A DNA stretch of 64,000 nt from Moniliophthora roreri. Taxonomy: Eukaryota; Basidiomycota; Agaricomycetes; Agaricales; Marasmiaceae. Below are positions 32,789-44,090 of this stretch, one piece after another. How positions within the stretch are numbered: the stretch's first letter is position 1; every line of letters begins with the position of its first letter. Below the pieces are notes generated by a model that saw only the letters and a program-made list of their open reading frames with translations, did not search any database and was not told the DNA's origin. Location of the stretch: contig LATX02000183.1 of the NCBI GenBank assembly GCA_001466705.2, forward strand, positions 1 through 64,000, in the 5' to 3' direction. The position numbers and the translations under genes are program-made.

Positions 32789-33333
32789 TTAGAACGTCGA
32801 TTCTTCCGGCGGCTGGGGCAGCTTCCTATTATTGAATGAGGCCATTTCCAGCGGTATCAGTACCCGAAAAGAAAAGAAAACTTGACACATTTGCGCACCT
32901 CAACCAGAGCCGTATCAATACTATTGTGCACTGGCAATTTTGTCGGATTTACATCTCCATTAAACTGATCGGGAATATTGACTTTGGAAAGGAATTTGAC
33001 AGTTGGAGGGACCGCGGGGTATGATGGACCGCAGGTCAGTTTGAGCTATAGATGCGGTTTTCGGGAACTGTCTGTTCATGTTTTGGTGTCAGCCGGGGTA
33101 TTGGTGTGGCGAATAGGCAGGAAAGTACGCACATGTCCAGGTCCAATAATCGTCCCTGACCAATTACTCATTATAATATCATCGCTATCTTCCAGTCCTT
33201 AGGAGAAACTACCGTCGCAGATGTCTTTTTCGCACTTTTTCGAGTTCTTGTGGGAGGCAATAGTTGCGAGGGCCTGCAAGTTGTATGTCAATCTGGTAGA
33301 GAAGGAAGTAGACTGTAGCATACCCTTCGCCAT
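32789..33333 (-). pseudogene. MMS2-type ubiquitin-conjugating-enzyme variant, decayed copy 1
   Basis: Same four-exon layout as the intact copy at 43.4 kb. Exon 1 (ATGGCGAAGG) and the first introns are still recognisable, [13 protein letters not shown] remains, but there is a stop soon after the glycine-rich start (DGSFS then TAA), another stop after RIYSSN, and a deletion removes the part equivalent to the WNRNN region. The C-terminal [13 protein letters not shown] is still readable. It cannot make a normal protein. Confidence 0.85.
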
Positions 33334-33540
33334 TAGTTATCGTTTGGGATCAGTGGGTGTGTGTGGTTAAAGTGGTTGGCAAGCAGCGGCAACGCGATAT
33401 ACTGTCAAAGGCCTGGGTGACTGTGGCGATGTTGGGGTTACAATGAGTAGTATTTCGTCGGAGGTTTTGACCAACGAGGTTCAGGTGGGATGTTGGGTCC
33501 TCGGTAATCACGTGAGGTCCAGACTGGACTGCTTCCTTGC

Positions 33541-33760
33541 ATGTTGCCCACGATGTCGGCGCTAGCCAAAACGACGTCGACGGTGATCCTCCAACTCATT
33601 GAACAAGTACGAGTTCGAAACTTTACATTCCTCCTAACACAGGGCACCAACTACGCAGCCGATATAAGCCAGGTTGTGTGGGCTCTTGGACCGCAGATGG
33701 GCTCACTTCTATCAAGCGGACGAAGGAGATGCGTAAAATCCATACCCTTAATTTTGGTTC
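33541..33760 (+). pseudogene. Kinase-family N-terminal relic D
   Basis: A plus-strand fragment equivalent to the first 60-70 residues of kinase copies A-C: EQVRVRNFTFLLTQGTNYAA corresponds to EQVWIQNYEFLLKKGYQL, and the next DNA words encode the YxPGWVGSWTADGL block in another frame. A tail SSGRRRC corresponds to SSGRKRYE. The kinase catalytic parts do not follow; the unit continues with unrelated sequence. Confidence 0.55.
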
Positions 33761-35653
33761 GCTTCCTCTTGTGCCATTCTGAACTGCACTCTCATCATTG
33801 CTCAAAGCACTCATGGGCTCAAGAACTGCCGTGGTCCACCCCTTCAGCACAACACCGGAAACGACTCGCAACTGATGTCCTATTTCGGCAAGTTCATGAC
33901 CAAAGAAGGTGCCAACTACGAGGTATCAGCTCTATATAACCGAGTTCATGAAGCTTTAATCAAGCTGGTCGTCGATTTCGAAACACTTCAAGTCACCGTT
34001 ATGCCTTCACCATGACGCTCAGACGCCAAAGTGGGTCCCGATTTGGAACTTTTTTGCTTCCAATGGCGAAAATCATGACTCGCGTTGTCTCTATTATCGT
34101 CATCCACAATGATCGCCAGTGAAAAAGCCCGTCGAGCCAGTTCGAGAAAAAAAGGATGCCTTTCTTTCCTCTCGCTTTGTTGGCTACGATTTCCTTGAAC
34201 GCAAACCTCTCTTCGGAACCGTCCACGTTATAGGGAGTCGCCAGTATCGTTGCCTCGCCACCCTCGGGCTATTCTCTGTCAGTTCTCTGCCTTGCGAGAC
34301 TTTTTGTTATCACTAGATGTCTATGGAGCACCTTGACAACGCACACTTCTAAGCTCCAATTGATAAGTTTCAGGTCGGCTGGGATTGGGTCTGGACAGTG
34401 GTGGGTTAAAAGGTTTGTTCGTATCGCTGTCGATGACAAGGAGGAGATATGGAATGCCTCGGGTGCAAAGACGGTACGCCTTTCTTTTGGTCGCAGTTTG
34501 TTTTACCTGCAGACCCACTTTTTCCGGTCGGTATGGGACCTTGCGTACTGATTATATCTTTCAAAGAGCTCATCATGATGGATTATTCAAGTTAAACCAT
34601 AACTCAAACCCGACATCGACACCAAACTCCATAACGAAACCTCCAAGATTATCGCGCAATTTAGCACACGAAGCATTATTCCATCCGCTTTCTTGGTGAG
34701 AATCTCAGAACCTTGCCCCGGAGCGACTTAGATTAACATCTTTTGCAGGCGATGTTGAATGAGAACTTGTCAGCCGATCTGTTGCAACGATCGTTACCCA
34801 TACCTGTTTGGGCTACGATAAGGCTAAGATGTGCTTTCACTTGAGTAAAAGGCAAATCCTGACGGCTCGTTTTGTTCACAAGTGGTACGTTCCAGGACAT
34901 TGCTATGGTCACCTGATCAATATACTTGGACAGATTAACGCCAAAAGATATTGAATCATGCAAAGTATGGTTATTGGTGGGGCATAAGTTTGGACTTACC
35001 GTGCTGGTATGAATTTAGATTCCACCATGGCCGTTGCTCATATATACCCATGGAACAAATCACGGAGGCGATTCTTGATTTACGTTGCGGGACACGAGCT
35101 AAACCCGAAAGATTATTGCTCATCCCGCAGCTCTTCACCCCGTCATCAAGATACTTGTGATCTGATCAAAGACACAAATATGGATCTCTTAAATATCCTG
35201 TGCAATATCGTATGCTTCTTGTATGCTACAGCAATTAAGGCTCATACTAGCTTTTCTTTCCACAGCTATTATCATCACCTTGCATTCAAAATGGATAGCT
35301 ATAAAATGCTTCTTACACGATACGGTACGTGGGCAGTGGCGTTACGTGGTGCTTCCTCGTTTGTCGAGAGCGCAATGGGGTCGCGGCGGTCGATCGGAAG
35401 ATCGTTAAGTGCTGAAGCTATGCTTCCTCTCGGGACCTACCGCTTATAAGCGTGCCCAGTTCTAATCTGTACCTAGCACGATATAAAACAATAACAATGC
35501 AAAGACGGTGATACAAAGCAGATTACAGTAATACAAGTTGAAGCTTTGGTTAATAGCGTCTTCATTCCGCAGACTCTGTGTTTACTGGGTCCTGGAATGA
35601 ACTAGTAGTATACGAACGACGTTAATTTTTTTTGCATAGAGACGGGTTGACAC
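33761..35653. other. Decayed coding sequence of unknown type shared by both full units
   Basis: Matches 39191-41233 in order. Fragments include a plus-strand frame with MTKEGANYEVSALYNRVHEA near 33895-33955, KRFVRIAVDDKEEIW near 34410-34455, and a 146-codon frame at 35009-35449 with TSFSFHSYYHHLAFKMD. None is recognisable, and frames differ between the two copies, which argues against an intact gene. Confidence 0.4.
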
Positions 35654-36265
35654 TCACTCAGCCGTGTTCGGCATGTAGACCCCTGAGGAATACGCGTCAA
35701 CCGGAATGAAATATCGGCGGTTCTTTTTCTCCGTCTCGGTCTTCAACTGAGGGACGCGTCGTAGGAAGTTAGACATTCTCAAACACGAGATCCAGACGTG
35801 AACGTACCGTGATCAAAGCCGATAGGTTCTGCAACCCAGTATAACACGCGTCAATAGCACGTAATTGACACCACTGGAAACGGATCCAGGCAGTAAGATG
35901 GGTACGCGAATCGGGCGCTTGTGTAGAGCTGAGCTTTATATTCTCGATGTCTTCATGGTATCTGCAGGATTGGTGCTGAGCATTCAAAACGGAAGGGGAT
36001 AATGCAATAAACACTACTTTCTCCATGCTTGCATAAACTGCCCCTCCGACTCTCCAAGGAGGTTCTCTTCCCAGGCCTTTCTAAGGAGTTTCTGGATGGA
36101 CGCGCCTTTCTTCACGAGGGCCTCCATAGTGGTGCATGGAAAACGCCATTTAAAGACTGCTATTCCGCCCATGACGAGTATAGTAATGAGTGGGAGTAGA
36201 AGGAAGGGTTGTACACCTGCTGATCTGGCGATGGAGCAGGTGTCCTCTGTTTTTCCTTCGAGCAT
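35654..36265 (-). CDS. Single-pass membrane protein of the P0 family, 164 residues (copy P1)
   Basis: Three exons (36265-36018, 35961-35808, 35746-35654) with introns starting GTAGTG and GTACGT and ending CTGCAG and CCTCAG keep one frame. It has the hydrophobic helix FLLLPLITILVMGGIAVF followed by KWRFPCTTMEALVKKG, a helical region (KLLRKAWEENLLGESEGQFM) and a conserved C-terminus (LKTETEKKNRRYFIPVDAYS...MPNTAE). The middle exon is 154 bp as in P0. A further 5' exon may exist: at about 36417-36355 a frame reads TEYGYSQEAEALKLFKAW next to a GTGAAT donor, but its initiation codon is missing, so I start at 36265. The frame is intact although the MMS2 copy of its unit is dead. Confidence 0.65.
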
Positions 36266-37239
36266 AAGGTTGACCTGCTGTCGGGATCACATAAGTACAA
36301 TCCAAAGTATAGCAGAAAATTTCAGTAAAAAATCCGCAGCACCTAGGATTCACTTGTGTCTCCAAGCTTTGAAAAGTTTCAGCGCTTCAGCTTCTTGGGA
36401 ATAGCCGTATTCTGTCACGGTGTTAATGTTACAGGGAACAAAGAACTGAGGCTGTGAGGGAGGTAGAAATTCTAGTTTCTGGTAATGATGTACACTCGAT
36501 GGTGTTTTGGGGGAGGGCTTCATTCCACCTTCTTTTCGGGAGGCTTAAGAGTAGACCTCGCATGAGAAATTGTGACGAACGTTAACACATATAAGTTCAG
36601 GTCGCCGTGCTGCGAAATACCTTTGTGACTGATCATCGGAGATTCCTCGTCCCAATCAAGACATAAAGACTCCTTCCATCACTCCGGGAAGCGCCGCTGC
36701 AGCGGCCTTACCCGTTTCTTGCGAGCTGAAGGTCAGGGTCGACACTATTAGAGAATCCAATGCCATTTTCTGCAGTAGCGCACAATCTCTCCACCCTTGA
36801 AAGAGACTTATTATAATATCAAATGGATTGATTTGACTCATTCGGCTTTGCTCTCATCGTGGTCAACTCCAAAAATTCCAAGCTAAGCACAACACCAGAA
36901 ACGGACTCGTAACTGCCATCGGATCCTGATGGCATGATGGCCTACCGTGACTTTGGCAAGTGAGTCTCATGCCATCTTAATGCAACAGTTCCATGTGCAA
37001 TAATCCATTCTATGTACCTTGCATCTCATCGAAGGAGTCTATCAAATTCCCGCAACAGCCGTATCGAGTATCTGCCGGCTGCAAACGCCTTAACGAGTCC
37101 TAAACACATGAATGAGCTTTCTGCATTCGAGAGGGCCAAAACGGTCTATCACAACTTTCCCACCAAAGTAATAAACTTGGCACAAATCCTCAGACTCGTA
37201 GAGAAGGCTGAAGCGCTGAAAGGGACATCAGCTTGATGT
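36266..37239. other. No supported gene
   Basis: Contains the possible lost first exon of P1 (36355-36417), a minus-strand frame at 36656-36841 with no motif, and near 36885 a copy of the words AGCACAACACCAGAAACGGAC also found at 33850 and 39305, showing that part of the decayed unit sequence is present a further time. Confidence 0.35.
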
Positions 37240-37790
37240 ACCAGAAATACTCTGATGGTGTACCAGGAAATCCTCTGCCAGTGATGGTGAGGCAATATCA
37301 AACAGCACGATTGGTGCGCCGCACGTCAAGGCATCCAAATGGCCACTATTAGGGTTAAGTAGGTATACGTAGATCCAAATGTCACGGTCACCGAATTCTG
37401 GACACATGATCTTCAAACACCGCAGTTTCAACAGGTCCTTTAACACTTTTGGCGATATAGGGTTGACAAATAAAGCAAATTTTGAGGCGGGTCAAGAAAA
37501 CGTCTTAGTGTATCACGAAGACAGAAGGGGAAAAAAAAAGTCCGGAGCGAGGGATCGATTTTATCCGTGCAGATAAATAGGCTCGGGAATCTGCTGGAAA
37601 GAAGCTATACATAATTATATCAAGCGGTCTTGTAGAAACCACGTACCAGAAGCAATTTAACGAGTTTAGGTCCCGAACATCGACAGTCGAATCGGGACTC
37701 AAACAAAGAGTGACGATTTCAATACTCGGCAAATCCCCAGAGTCCACTTGGGTGCGGTAATCCGAGCTGCAAATGTTTCAACCGTACCTG
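37240..37790 (-). pseudogene. Leucine-rich (F-box/LRR-like) relic
   Basis: Minus-strand pieces read LKHLQLGLPHPSG, then (after a frame change) DLPSIEIVTLCLSPDSTVDV with DLNSLNC, and later VLKDLLKLRCLKIMCPEFGD. The spacing of leucines and 'L-K-x-L' starts resemble repeats of fungal F-box/LRR proteins. There is no F-box, and several frameshifts. A second decayed copy lies in the next unit. Identification is tentative. Confidence 0.4.
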
Positions 37791-38214
37791 CTTTGGTAGG
37801 TTAGGTTACTATGTGTCTTTTTCAGCCCAAAGCAAAAAAAAACGAACTTCTCCAGTGTTAGCGCTGAGCACTGAGCATCTGGAATCAACAAAGTAGAAAG
37901 CCGGAAGGCAGGACGAGGTCGTTCGAGCGATATGACTTGGGATAACCATACCCTATTGACTTTGCTACTTGAAGTTTGACCAGGAACCTGAGCAAAAGGA
38001 ACCTCTGGAGTGTTTGTACGCATAGCCGACGCTGATTACTGAGCGCTTGTTAAGGTCTAGACCCGGAGCTGTGGTCGTTCGAGCGATGAGCGATGTGATT
38101 CGGGATAAGATTATTATCTTGACATTATCATTTGATAACTTGCAACGAGACCATTGAGGGGAATACAAAATTGCTATTGATCGAGTGCGTGTATATGGAT
38201 GAACCAGAAAAAAA

Positions 38215-38792
38215 TTAGAATATCGATCCTTCCGGTGGCTGGGGAAGTTTCCTATCATTGAACGAGGCTATTTCCCTACAACACGAGCCATCAGTACCCC
38301 CAAGTCACAAGGGGAGAAGAGCGTAAACGCACTTGCGCATCTCAACTAAAATCGCTTCAATACTATTATTCCTATTCCACCCGCTCAAAACTGGCAATTC
38401 TGTCGGATCTACATCTCCATTGCATTGATCCAACAAAGGGAATGTTGACTTTGGAAAGAAATTTGAAGGTTGGAGGGACGTCGAGGTATGATGGACCAGT
38501 TTATTTTGAGCTACAGATGCCGTTTTCGCGGACTGCCTGTTTGTGTTTTGGTGTCAGTCGAGGTGTTGATGTGGCGGGTGGGAGGTGCACGCGCATGTCT
38601 AGAACCAATAATCATCCCTATCAAATTGCGTATCATAATATCATCGACATCTTCCAATCCATACGGACAACTCCCATCTCCGATGCCTTTTTCGTCCTCT
38701 TTGAGTTCTTCTAGGAGGTGATTAATGTGAGAACCTGCAAGTTGTGTGCCAATTTGGTAGAGGAAGGAAGTAGCGTACTTACTCTTTACCAT
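38215..38792 (-). pseudogene. MMS2-type ubiquitin-conjugating-enzyme variant, decayed copy 2
   Basis: Exon 1 (ATGGTAAAGA) and the GTAAGT...GCAG intron survive, but the following residues ([20 protein letters not shown]) lack the VPRNF start, GPGH is changed to GSRH, a stop appears after the equivalent of YSLK, and a one-base insertion shifts the frame at PFVDQSNGD (now FVGSMQW). The C-terminal exon still encodes [11 protein letters not shown]. Confidence 0.85.
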
Positions 38793-38966
38793 TATCGTTT
38801 GAGATCAGTGGGTGTGTGTGGTTACAGGGCAGGCAGCGCAATGCGAGTCACTGTCAAAAGCGGTTACATTTCGTCGGAGGTTCGGGTGATGTCGGTGATG
38901 TCGTAGATGTCGGGTCCTCGGTAATCACGTGAGGTTCAGGCTGGACTGCTTCCTTGCAAGTTGCCC

Positions 38967-39190
38967 ACGATGTCGCCGGCGCTAGCCAAAACGACGTCGA
39001 CGGTGATCCTCCAACTCATTGAGCAAGTATGGGTTCGAAACTTTACATTCTTCCTCAACAAGGTACCAACTATGCAGCCGATATAAGCCGGGTTGGGTGA
39101 GGTCTTGGACCACAGATGGGCTCACTCCGAAGCAAGGATCAGGCGGACGAAGGAGATGTGTGAAATACGTACCCATCGTACTTGCCTTAC
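38967..39190 (+). pseudogene. Kinase-family N-terminal relic E
   Basis: Second-unit counterpart of relic D: 'ACTCATTGAGCAAGTATGGGTTCGAAAC' is shared (split here only in description), and another frame encodes YQLCSRYKPGWVRSWTTDGL, closer to copies A and B than relic D is. No catalytic region follows. Confidence 0.55.
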
Positions 39191-41233
39191 GAGATCACAA
39201 CAGACTGCGTAATCTTGATTCGCTTCCTCTTTCGCCATTTCGAACTACACTCTCATCATTGTTCAAAGCGCTCCTTAGCTCAAGAACTGCCATGTTCTCC
39301 CCCCTTCAGCACAATACTGGAAACGACTCGTAACTGAACCCATATCCGCAGGTCCATGACCGCAGAAGATGCCAAACACGAGATGTCAGCTCTATATAAC
39401 CAACTTCAAAGGTGACTCCGGAGCTTGAATCAAGTTGGTCATTGATTCGAAACACTTCAACACCGTTATGCCTTCACCGTGACGTTCAGGCGTCAAAGCG
39501 GGTCCCGATTTGGGATTTTATGCTTCTCATGGCGAAGATTATGACTCGCGTCGTCTCTGTCATCGTCGTCCACAATGATTGTCAGTGAAAACGCCCGTCG
39601 AGCCAGTTCGAGAGAGAAAAGGTGAATACAATAGTGGTGAGCGAAGGAAATCGTATATTTTTTTATGCCCTTCTTTCCTCTCGCTTTGTTGGCACCTTAC
39701 GTCGACTCGATTCACCATCAGAAAAAAAAGCCAAATCATACGACTTCCCCGAGTGCAAACCTCCTTTCGGGACTGTCCACGTTATAGGGAGTCGCTGGTG
39801 TCATTGCTTGACCACCCTCTGGCTATTCTCTGTTGGTTCTCTGCCTTGCAAGACCCTTTGTTATCGCTAGAGGTGCATGAAATACCTTAACAACACGCAC
39901 CTCTAAGCTTCAATTAATGAATCTCAGGTCGGCTGCGTAAGGATCGGGTCCTGAACTGTAGATGGGCCCACGTGAAGAGTCTTGGGTGCAAAGAAGGTAC
40001 GTCTTTCTTTTGATCGCGGTTTCTTGGGGTACCTTTCTTTTGCCTGCAGACTCACCGTTCCCGGTCGGTATGGGGCCTTGTCTACTGAACATATTTTTCA
40101 ATAAGGATTCAAGTTAAATCATAACCCCGGGCCGACATTGACACTAAACTCTACAACAAAACCTCCAACGATATTGGACGACTTAGCACACGAAGCGTCA
40201 TTCCATCCACTTTGTTGGTAAGGATCTCAGTGCTTTGCTCCGGAGCAATTTGGATCAACATCTTTTGCAGGTATGCTGAATGAAACCTTGCCAGTCAGTC
40301 TGTTACAATGATCGCAGCCCATACCTGTTTGGGCTGCAGCATCGTTAAAATGTGCCTTGATTCAAAGGTTTAGTACACTCAAGTAAAAGGCATGAGGCGG
40401 AATCCTGACGGCTCGTTTTGTTCACAAGTGGTATGCTCCAGGACATCATTGCGGTTACCTGACTGATCTAAATCGGACAGATCAACACGAAAAGATAGTT
40501 GACAGTGACATCAAGCACCTGAATCATGCGGGGTATGATTATCGGTGGAGTATAAGCTTGGGCTCACCGCGCTGGTATCACTCCAGGTTCCACCATGGCC
40601 GTTGCTCATATAAGTACACACTTATAGAACAAATCACGGAGGCGACTCTTTTGATTTACTTTACGAGGTACAATTCGTGAAGCCGGAAGGTTATATTGTT
40701 CAAATCCCGCAGCTCTTCACCCCGTTATTATGGTCCTTATAAACTTGATCAGCAAGGACACAAATGTGGATCTCGTAAAGATCTGTGCAGTATCGTACAT
40801 CTCTTGCATGCTACAGCTGCTTACAGCACTTAAGGCTTACACCACCTTTTCTTCCCACAGCTATCATTATCACCTGTTATTCAGACCGGATAGCTGTAAA
40901 GTGCTTCTTACACGATACGTGGGCAGTGGCGTTTATGCGAGAGCGTAATGGGGTCGCGGCGGTCGATCAGAAAATCGATAAGTACTGAAGCTATGCATCC
41001 TCTCGGGACCTACCGCTTATAAGCACGCCCAGTTTTAATCTGTACCTAGCATGACACAGAACAACTATAGCAGTGCGAAAACAGTCATACAAAGTATATT
41101 ACAGTAATACAAGGTGAAGCGTTGGTTCATCGCGTATTCATTCGACAGACTCTGTGTTTGCTGGGATCTGGAATGAACTAGTAGTATACGAACGACATTA
41201 ATTTTTTTTTTGCATGAAGAGACGAGCTGACAC
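39191..41233. other. Second copy of the decayed unit sequence
   Basis: Corresponds to 33761-35653 with many substitutions and indels. No frame is conserved along its length between the two copies, so no gene is called. The 41040-41230 part (3' flank of P2) is closely similar to 35460-35650. Confidence 0.4.
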
Positions 41234-41849
41234 TCACTCAGCCGTGTTCGGCATGTAGACCGCCGAGGAATACGCGTCAACTGGAATGAAATATCGACGG
41301 TTCTTTTTCTCCGTCTCGGTCTTCAACTGAGGGACGCGTCATAGGAAGTCAGACACTACTAAACACGAAATCCAGACGTGACCGCACCGTGATCGAAGCT
41401 GATAGGTTCTGCAACCCAGTATAGCACACATCGATGGTGCGTAATTGACGCCACTGGAAAGAGATCCAGGCAGTGGGATGGGTACGCGAGTCTGGCGCTT
41501 GGGTAGAGTTGAGTTTGATATTCTCAATGTCTTCATAGTATCTGAAGGACTGTTGAGTCACAGAAAAGGACTAATAAATATTCAAAGAACACTACCTCCT
41601 CCATGCTTGCGTAAATTGCCTCTCCAGGTCTCCAAGGAGGTTCTCTTCCCAGGCCTTTCTAAGAAGTTTCTGGACCAACGCGCCTTGCTTTACGAGGCCT
41701 TCGACGGTAGTGCAAGGGAAGCGCCATTTAAAAATTGCTATTCCGCTCACGAGGAGTATAGTAGCGAGTGAAATCAGAAGGAAGGGATGTACGCCTGCTA
41801 ATTCAGTGATGGAGCAACTTGGAGTGTCTTCTATCCCGCCTTCGATCAT
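41234..41849 (-). CDS. Single-pass membrane protein of the P0 family, 166 residues (copy P2)
   Basis: Exons 41849-41596, 41541-41388 and 41326-41234, with the same intron phases and the same 154-bp middle exon as P0 and P1. The helix is PFLLISLATILLVSGIAIF, followed by KWRFPCTTVEGLVKQG; the C-terminal 30 residues (LKTETEKKNRRYFIPVDAYS...MPNTAE) are almost identical to P1. The 5' part upstream of MIEGG is more degraded than in P1 and no upstream exon can be read. Intactness of both P1 and P2 within a unit where most else has decayed suggests they are still expressed or decayed late. Confidence 0.65.
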
Positions 41850-42189
41850 ACTGTTGAGCTGCTATCAAGGATTCAAGCAAATGTCAGCGCATAGCAGAGA
41901 AAAAATAGGTAAGGAATCTACGGCACCTAGGAGTCGGTTATATCGGATGTTAAGCTCGGCCGCTCCAAGGCAAGTGAAATATCCTAGCGATCAATGTCAC
42001 TAAAAGCAGGAAACAGAGAGCTGGAGACCCTTGGGGAAGTCTTGATATCGAAATTCGAGTTTTGGTCGATAATTAATGTACACTCGGTGGTGCTTTGGGA
42101 AAGGTGGGAGGGTCGGGTCTCATTCCACCTTTTCTTCGGGACACTTAAGTAATCAACCAGCGGACACCGCTTCAAAGCAACACATCAAC

Positions 42190-42475
42190 AATTCACGTCC
42201 TAATGTAACCATCCACCCCCCTATGTCATACGGGCAGGGTTAGTGCAACGTGGTTGGTGGATGCGCCGCCAACTTGCAAAGCGACACATCCACATCAATC
42301 CCCCGTTCTAATGTAACCATCCAACCCCCTTATGTCATACGGGCAGGATTGGTGCAACGTGGTTGGTGGATGCGCCACCAACTGGCAAGCAACACATCCA
42401 CATCAATCTCCCGTCCTAATGTAACCATCCACCCCCCTTATGCCACGCGGGCAGGATTGGTGCGAACGTCGGGGC
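42190..42475. repeat. 108-bp tandem repeat, about 2.6 copies
   Basis: The word TAATGTAACCATCCA begins at 42201, 42309 and 42417, giving a period of 108 bp. Units contain TATGTCATACGGGCAGG and GTGCAACGTGGTTGGTGGATG. It is present only in the second unit, between P2 and the leucine-rich relic. Confidence 0.9.
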
Positions 42476-42985
42476 ATCCAAAACGGCCACTATTGTGGTA
42501 GGTATACGTAAATCCAAATGTCATCGTGAAGACCTTTTTTTCAGTTCGCCATTGGAGTTTCGGACACATGATCTTCAAACGCCGTGGTTTCCTTGTCCTT
42601 CAACGCCTGCGGCGATTCAGAATCGATAAATAAAACAAATTTGGAGGCAGGTCCAGGGTAAGTATTAGTGTATATCGCGAAGACAGAAAGGGAAAAAGAA
42701 AGATCCGCAGTGCAAGATCACAGACGCCCCGTCTAGTCGAGTGCAGGGATTGATTTGATCTGTGCAGATAAGTAGGCCCGGGAAGAAGTTATTGTCATAT
42801 CAAGCTGTCTTATAGAAACCAACGCACCGGACCAAGTTCAGGTCCCGAACATCGACAGTCTAGTCGAGTAACGATTTGAATACTCGGCAAATCCCCAGTC
42901 TACTTGGGTGCGGTAATCCGAGCTGTAAACGTTTCAACCCGTACCTGCTTTGGTACGTTAGGTTACTGTATATCTTGTTCACCCA
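42476..42985 (-). pseudogene. Second copy of the leucine-rich relic
   Basis: Follows 37310-37800 word by word (for example TCGGACACATGATCTTCAAA, CCCGAACATCGACAGTC, TACTCGGCAAATCCCCAG), with additional deletions. It is too decayed to translate usefully. Confidence 0.45.
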
Positions 42986-43378
42986 AAGCATAAAAGATGA
43001 AAAAAAAGCCTGAACGAATCGAAAAGGATCTTCTCGTGCGCTTCACGAGCGTCTGTCTGGAATCAAAAAAGTAGAAAGCCGGAAGGCAGGACAAAGGGAT
43101 CGATATGACGTGGGATAACCATACCACATTGATTGATACTTACAGCGAAGATCAAGAACCTGAGCGAAAGGAACCTCTATAGCGTTTGTTTGCCTGGCCA
43201 GCGCTGGGCGCTCCGCTCAAGAACGTGATATGAGCGCTTGTTCAAGGTCTAGACCCGTTCGAGCGACGAGTGATGTGATTCGGGATAAGGATATTACATT
43301 GACATTGACATTTGATAACTTGCAACGAAAACCATTGAGAGAATACAAAAATTGTGCGTGTATGGATGAACAAGAGGG

Positions 43379-43990
43379 TTAGAACGTCGATCCTTCCGGC
43401 GGCTGGGGCAGTTTCCTATTATTGAACGAGGCCATTTCCCTACAAAACACAAGAGCCGGTATCAGCAGCTATACGTCAAGATAAGAGGTAGCGTAAAAAC
43501 GCACTTGCGCATCTCAACCAAAACCGTTTCGATACTGTTGTTCCTATTCCACCCACTCAACACTGGCAGTTTTGTCGGATCTACATCTCCATTGGATTGA
43601 TCGACAAATGGAAGATTGACTTTGGAGTAGAATTTGACGGTTGGAGGGGCGTCGGGGTATGATGGACCGCAGGTTATTTTGAGGCTGTAGATGCGGTTTT
43701 CGTGGACTGTCTGTTTGTGTTTTTGGGGGGTCAATGTGACGGGTATGTGGGGGAGGAAGTGAAGGATAACACGCACATGTCCAGGTCCAATAATCGTCCC
43801 TGTCCAATTACTCATCATAATATCATCACCATCTTCCAATCCATACGAACAACTCCCATCTCCGATGCCTTTTTCGCCCTTTTCAAGTTCTTCTAGGAGC
43901 CGAAAGTTGCGGGGGACTGTAGAGTTGTGTATCAGCATGAGTATCAAGATGGTTATTTGGTGGAGAAGGGAGTAGGGTACCCTTTGCCAT
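43379..43990 (-). CDS. MMS2: MMS2-type ubiquitin-conjugating-enzyme variant (UEV), intact, 138 residues
   Basis: Mms2 pairs with Ubc13 to build K63-linked ubiquitin chains, mainly in error-free post-replication DNA repair. Four exons (43990-43981, 43916-43777, 43710-43505, 43439-43379) total 417 bp and join cleanly at GTACCC...ACAG, GTGCGT...CAG and GTGCGT...GTAG introns. The protein starts [20 protein letters not shown] and contains the motifs [51 protein letters not shown] and WNRNN, and ends [14 protein letters not shown]. The length matches known Mms2 (137-145). As in all UEVs, no active-site cysteine is present at the E2 position. It is the only intact copy of the three in the tandem array; its first exon has just 10 bases, which is easily missed by gene finders. 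Confidence 0.93.
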
Positions 43991-44090
43991 TAGTTATCGT
44001 TTGGGATCAGTGGGGGGTGTGTGTGTGGTTAAAAGGCAAGGCAATGCGAGTCACTGTCAAAGGCCGGGGTGACTGTGGCGGTGCTGGGGA

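Larger units (their letters stand above)
32600..44090. repeat. Tandem segmental duplication: two full units and one partial unit, period 5.2-5.6 kb
   Basis: Landmarks recur in the same order and orientation. MMS2-type start codons lie at 33333, 38792 and 43990 (minus strand); kinase-family N-terminal relics at 33541 and 38967; small membrane-protein starts at 36265 and 41849; leucine-rich relics at about 37240-37790 and 42470-42980. The segment AGCGCTTGTTCAAGGTCTAGACCC and variants occur near 32650, 38043 and 43225. Divergence between units is substantial, so the event is not recent. The third unit stops shortly after the MMS2 promoter (about 44090). Confidence 0.85.

Noticed and set aside
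33761..35450. FunK1-type fungal kinase in the decayed unit sequence
   Set aside because: Only a loose resemblance in order and composition; no FunK1-specific motif could be read in either copy.
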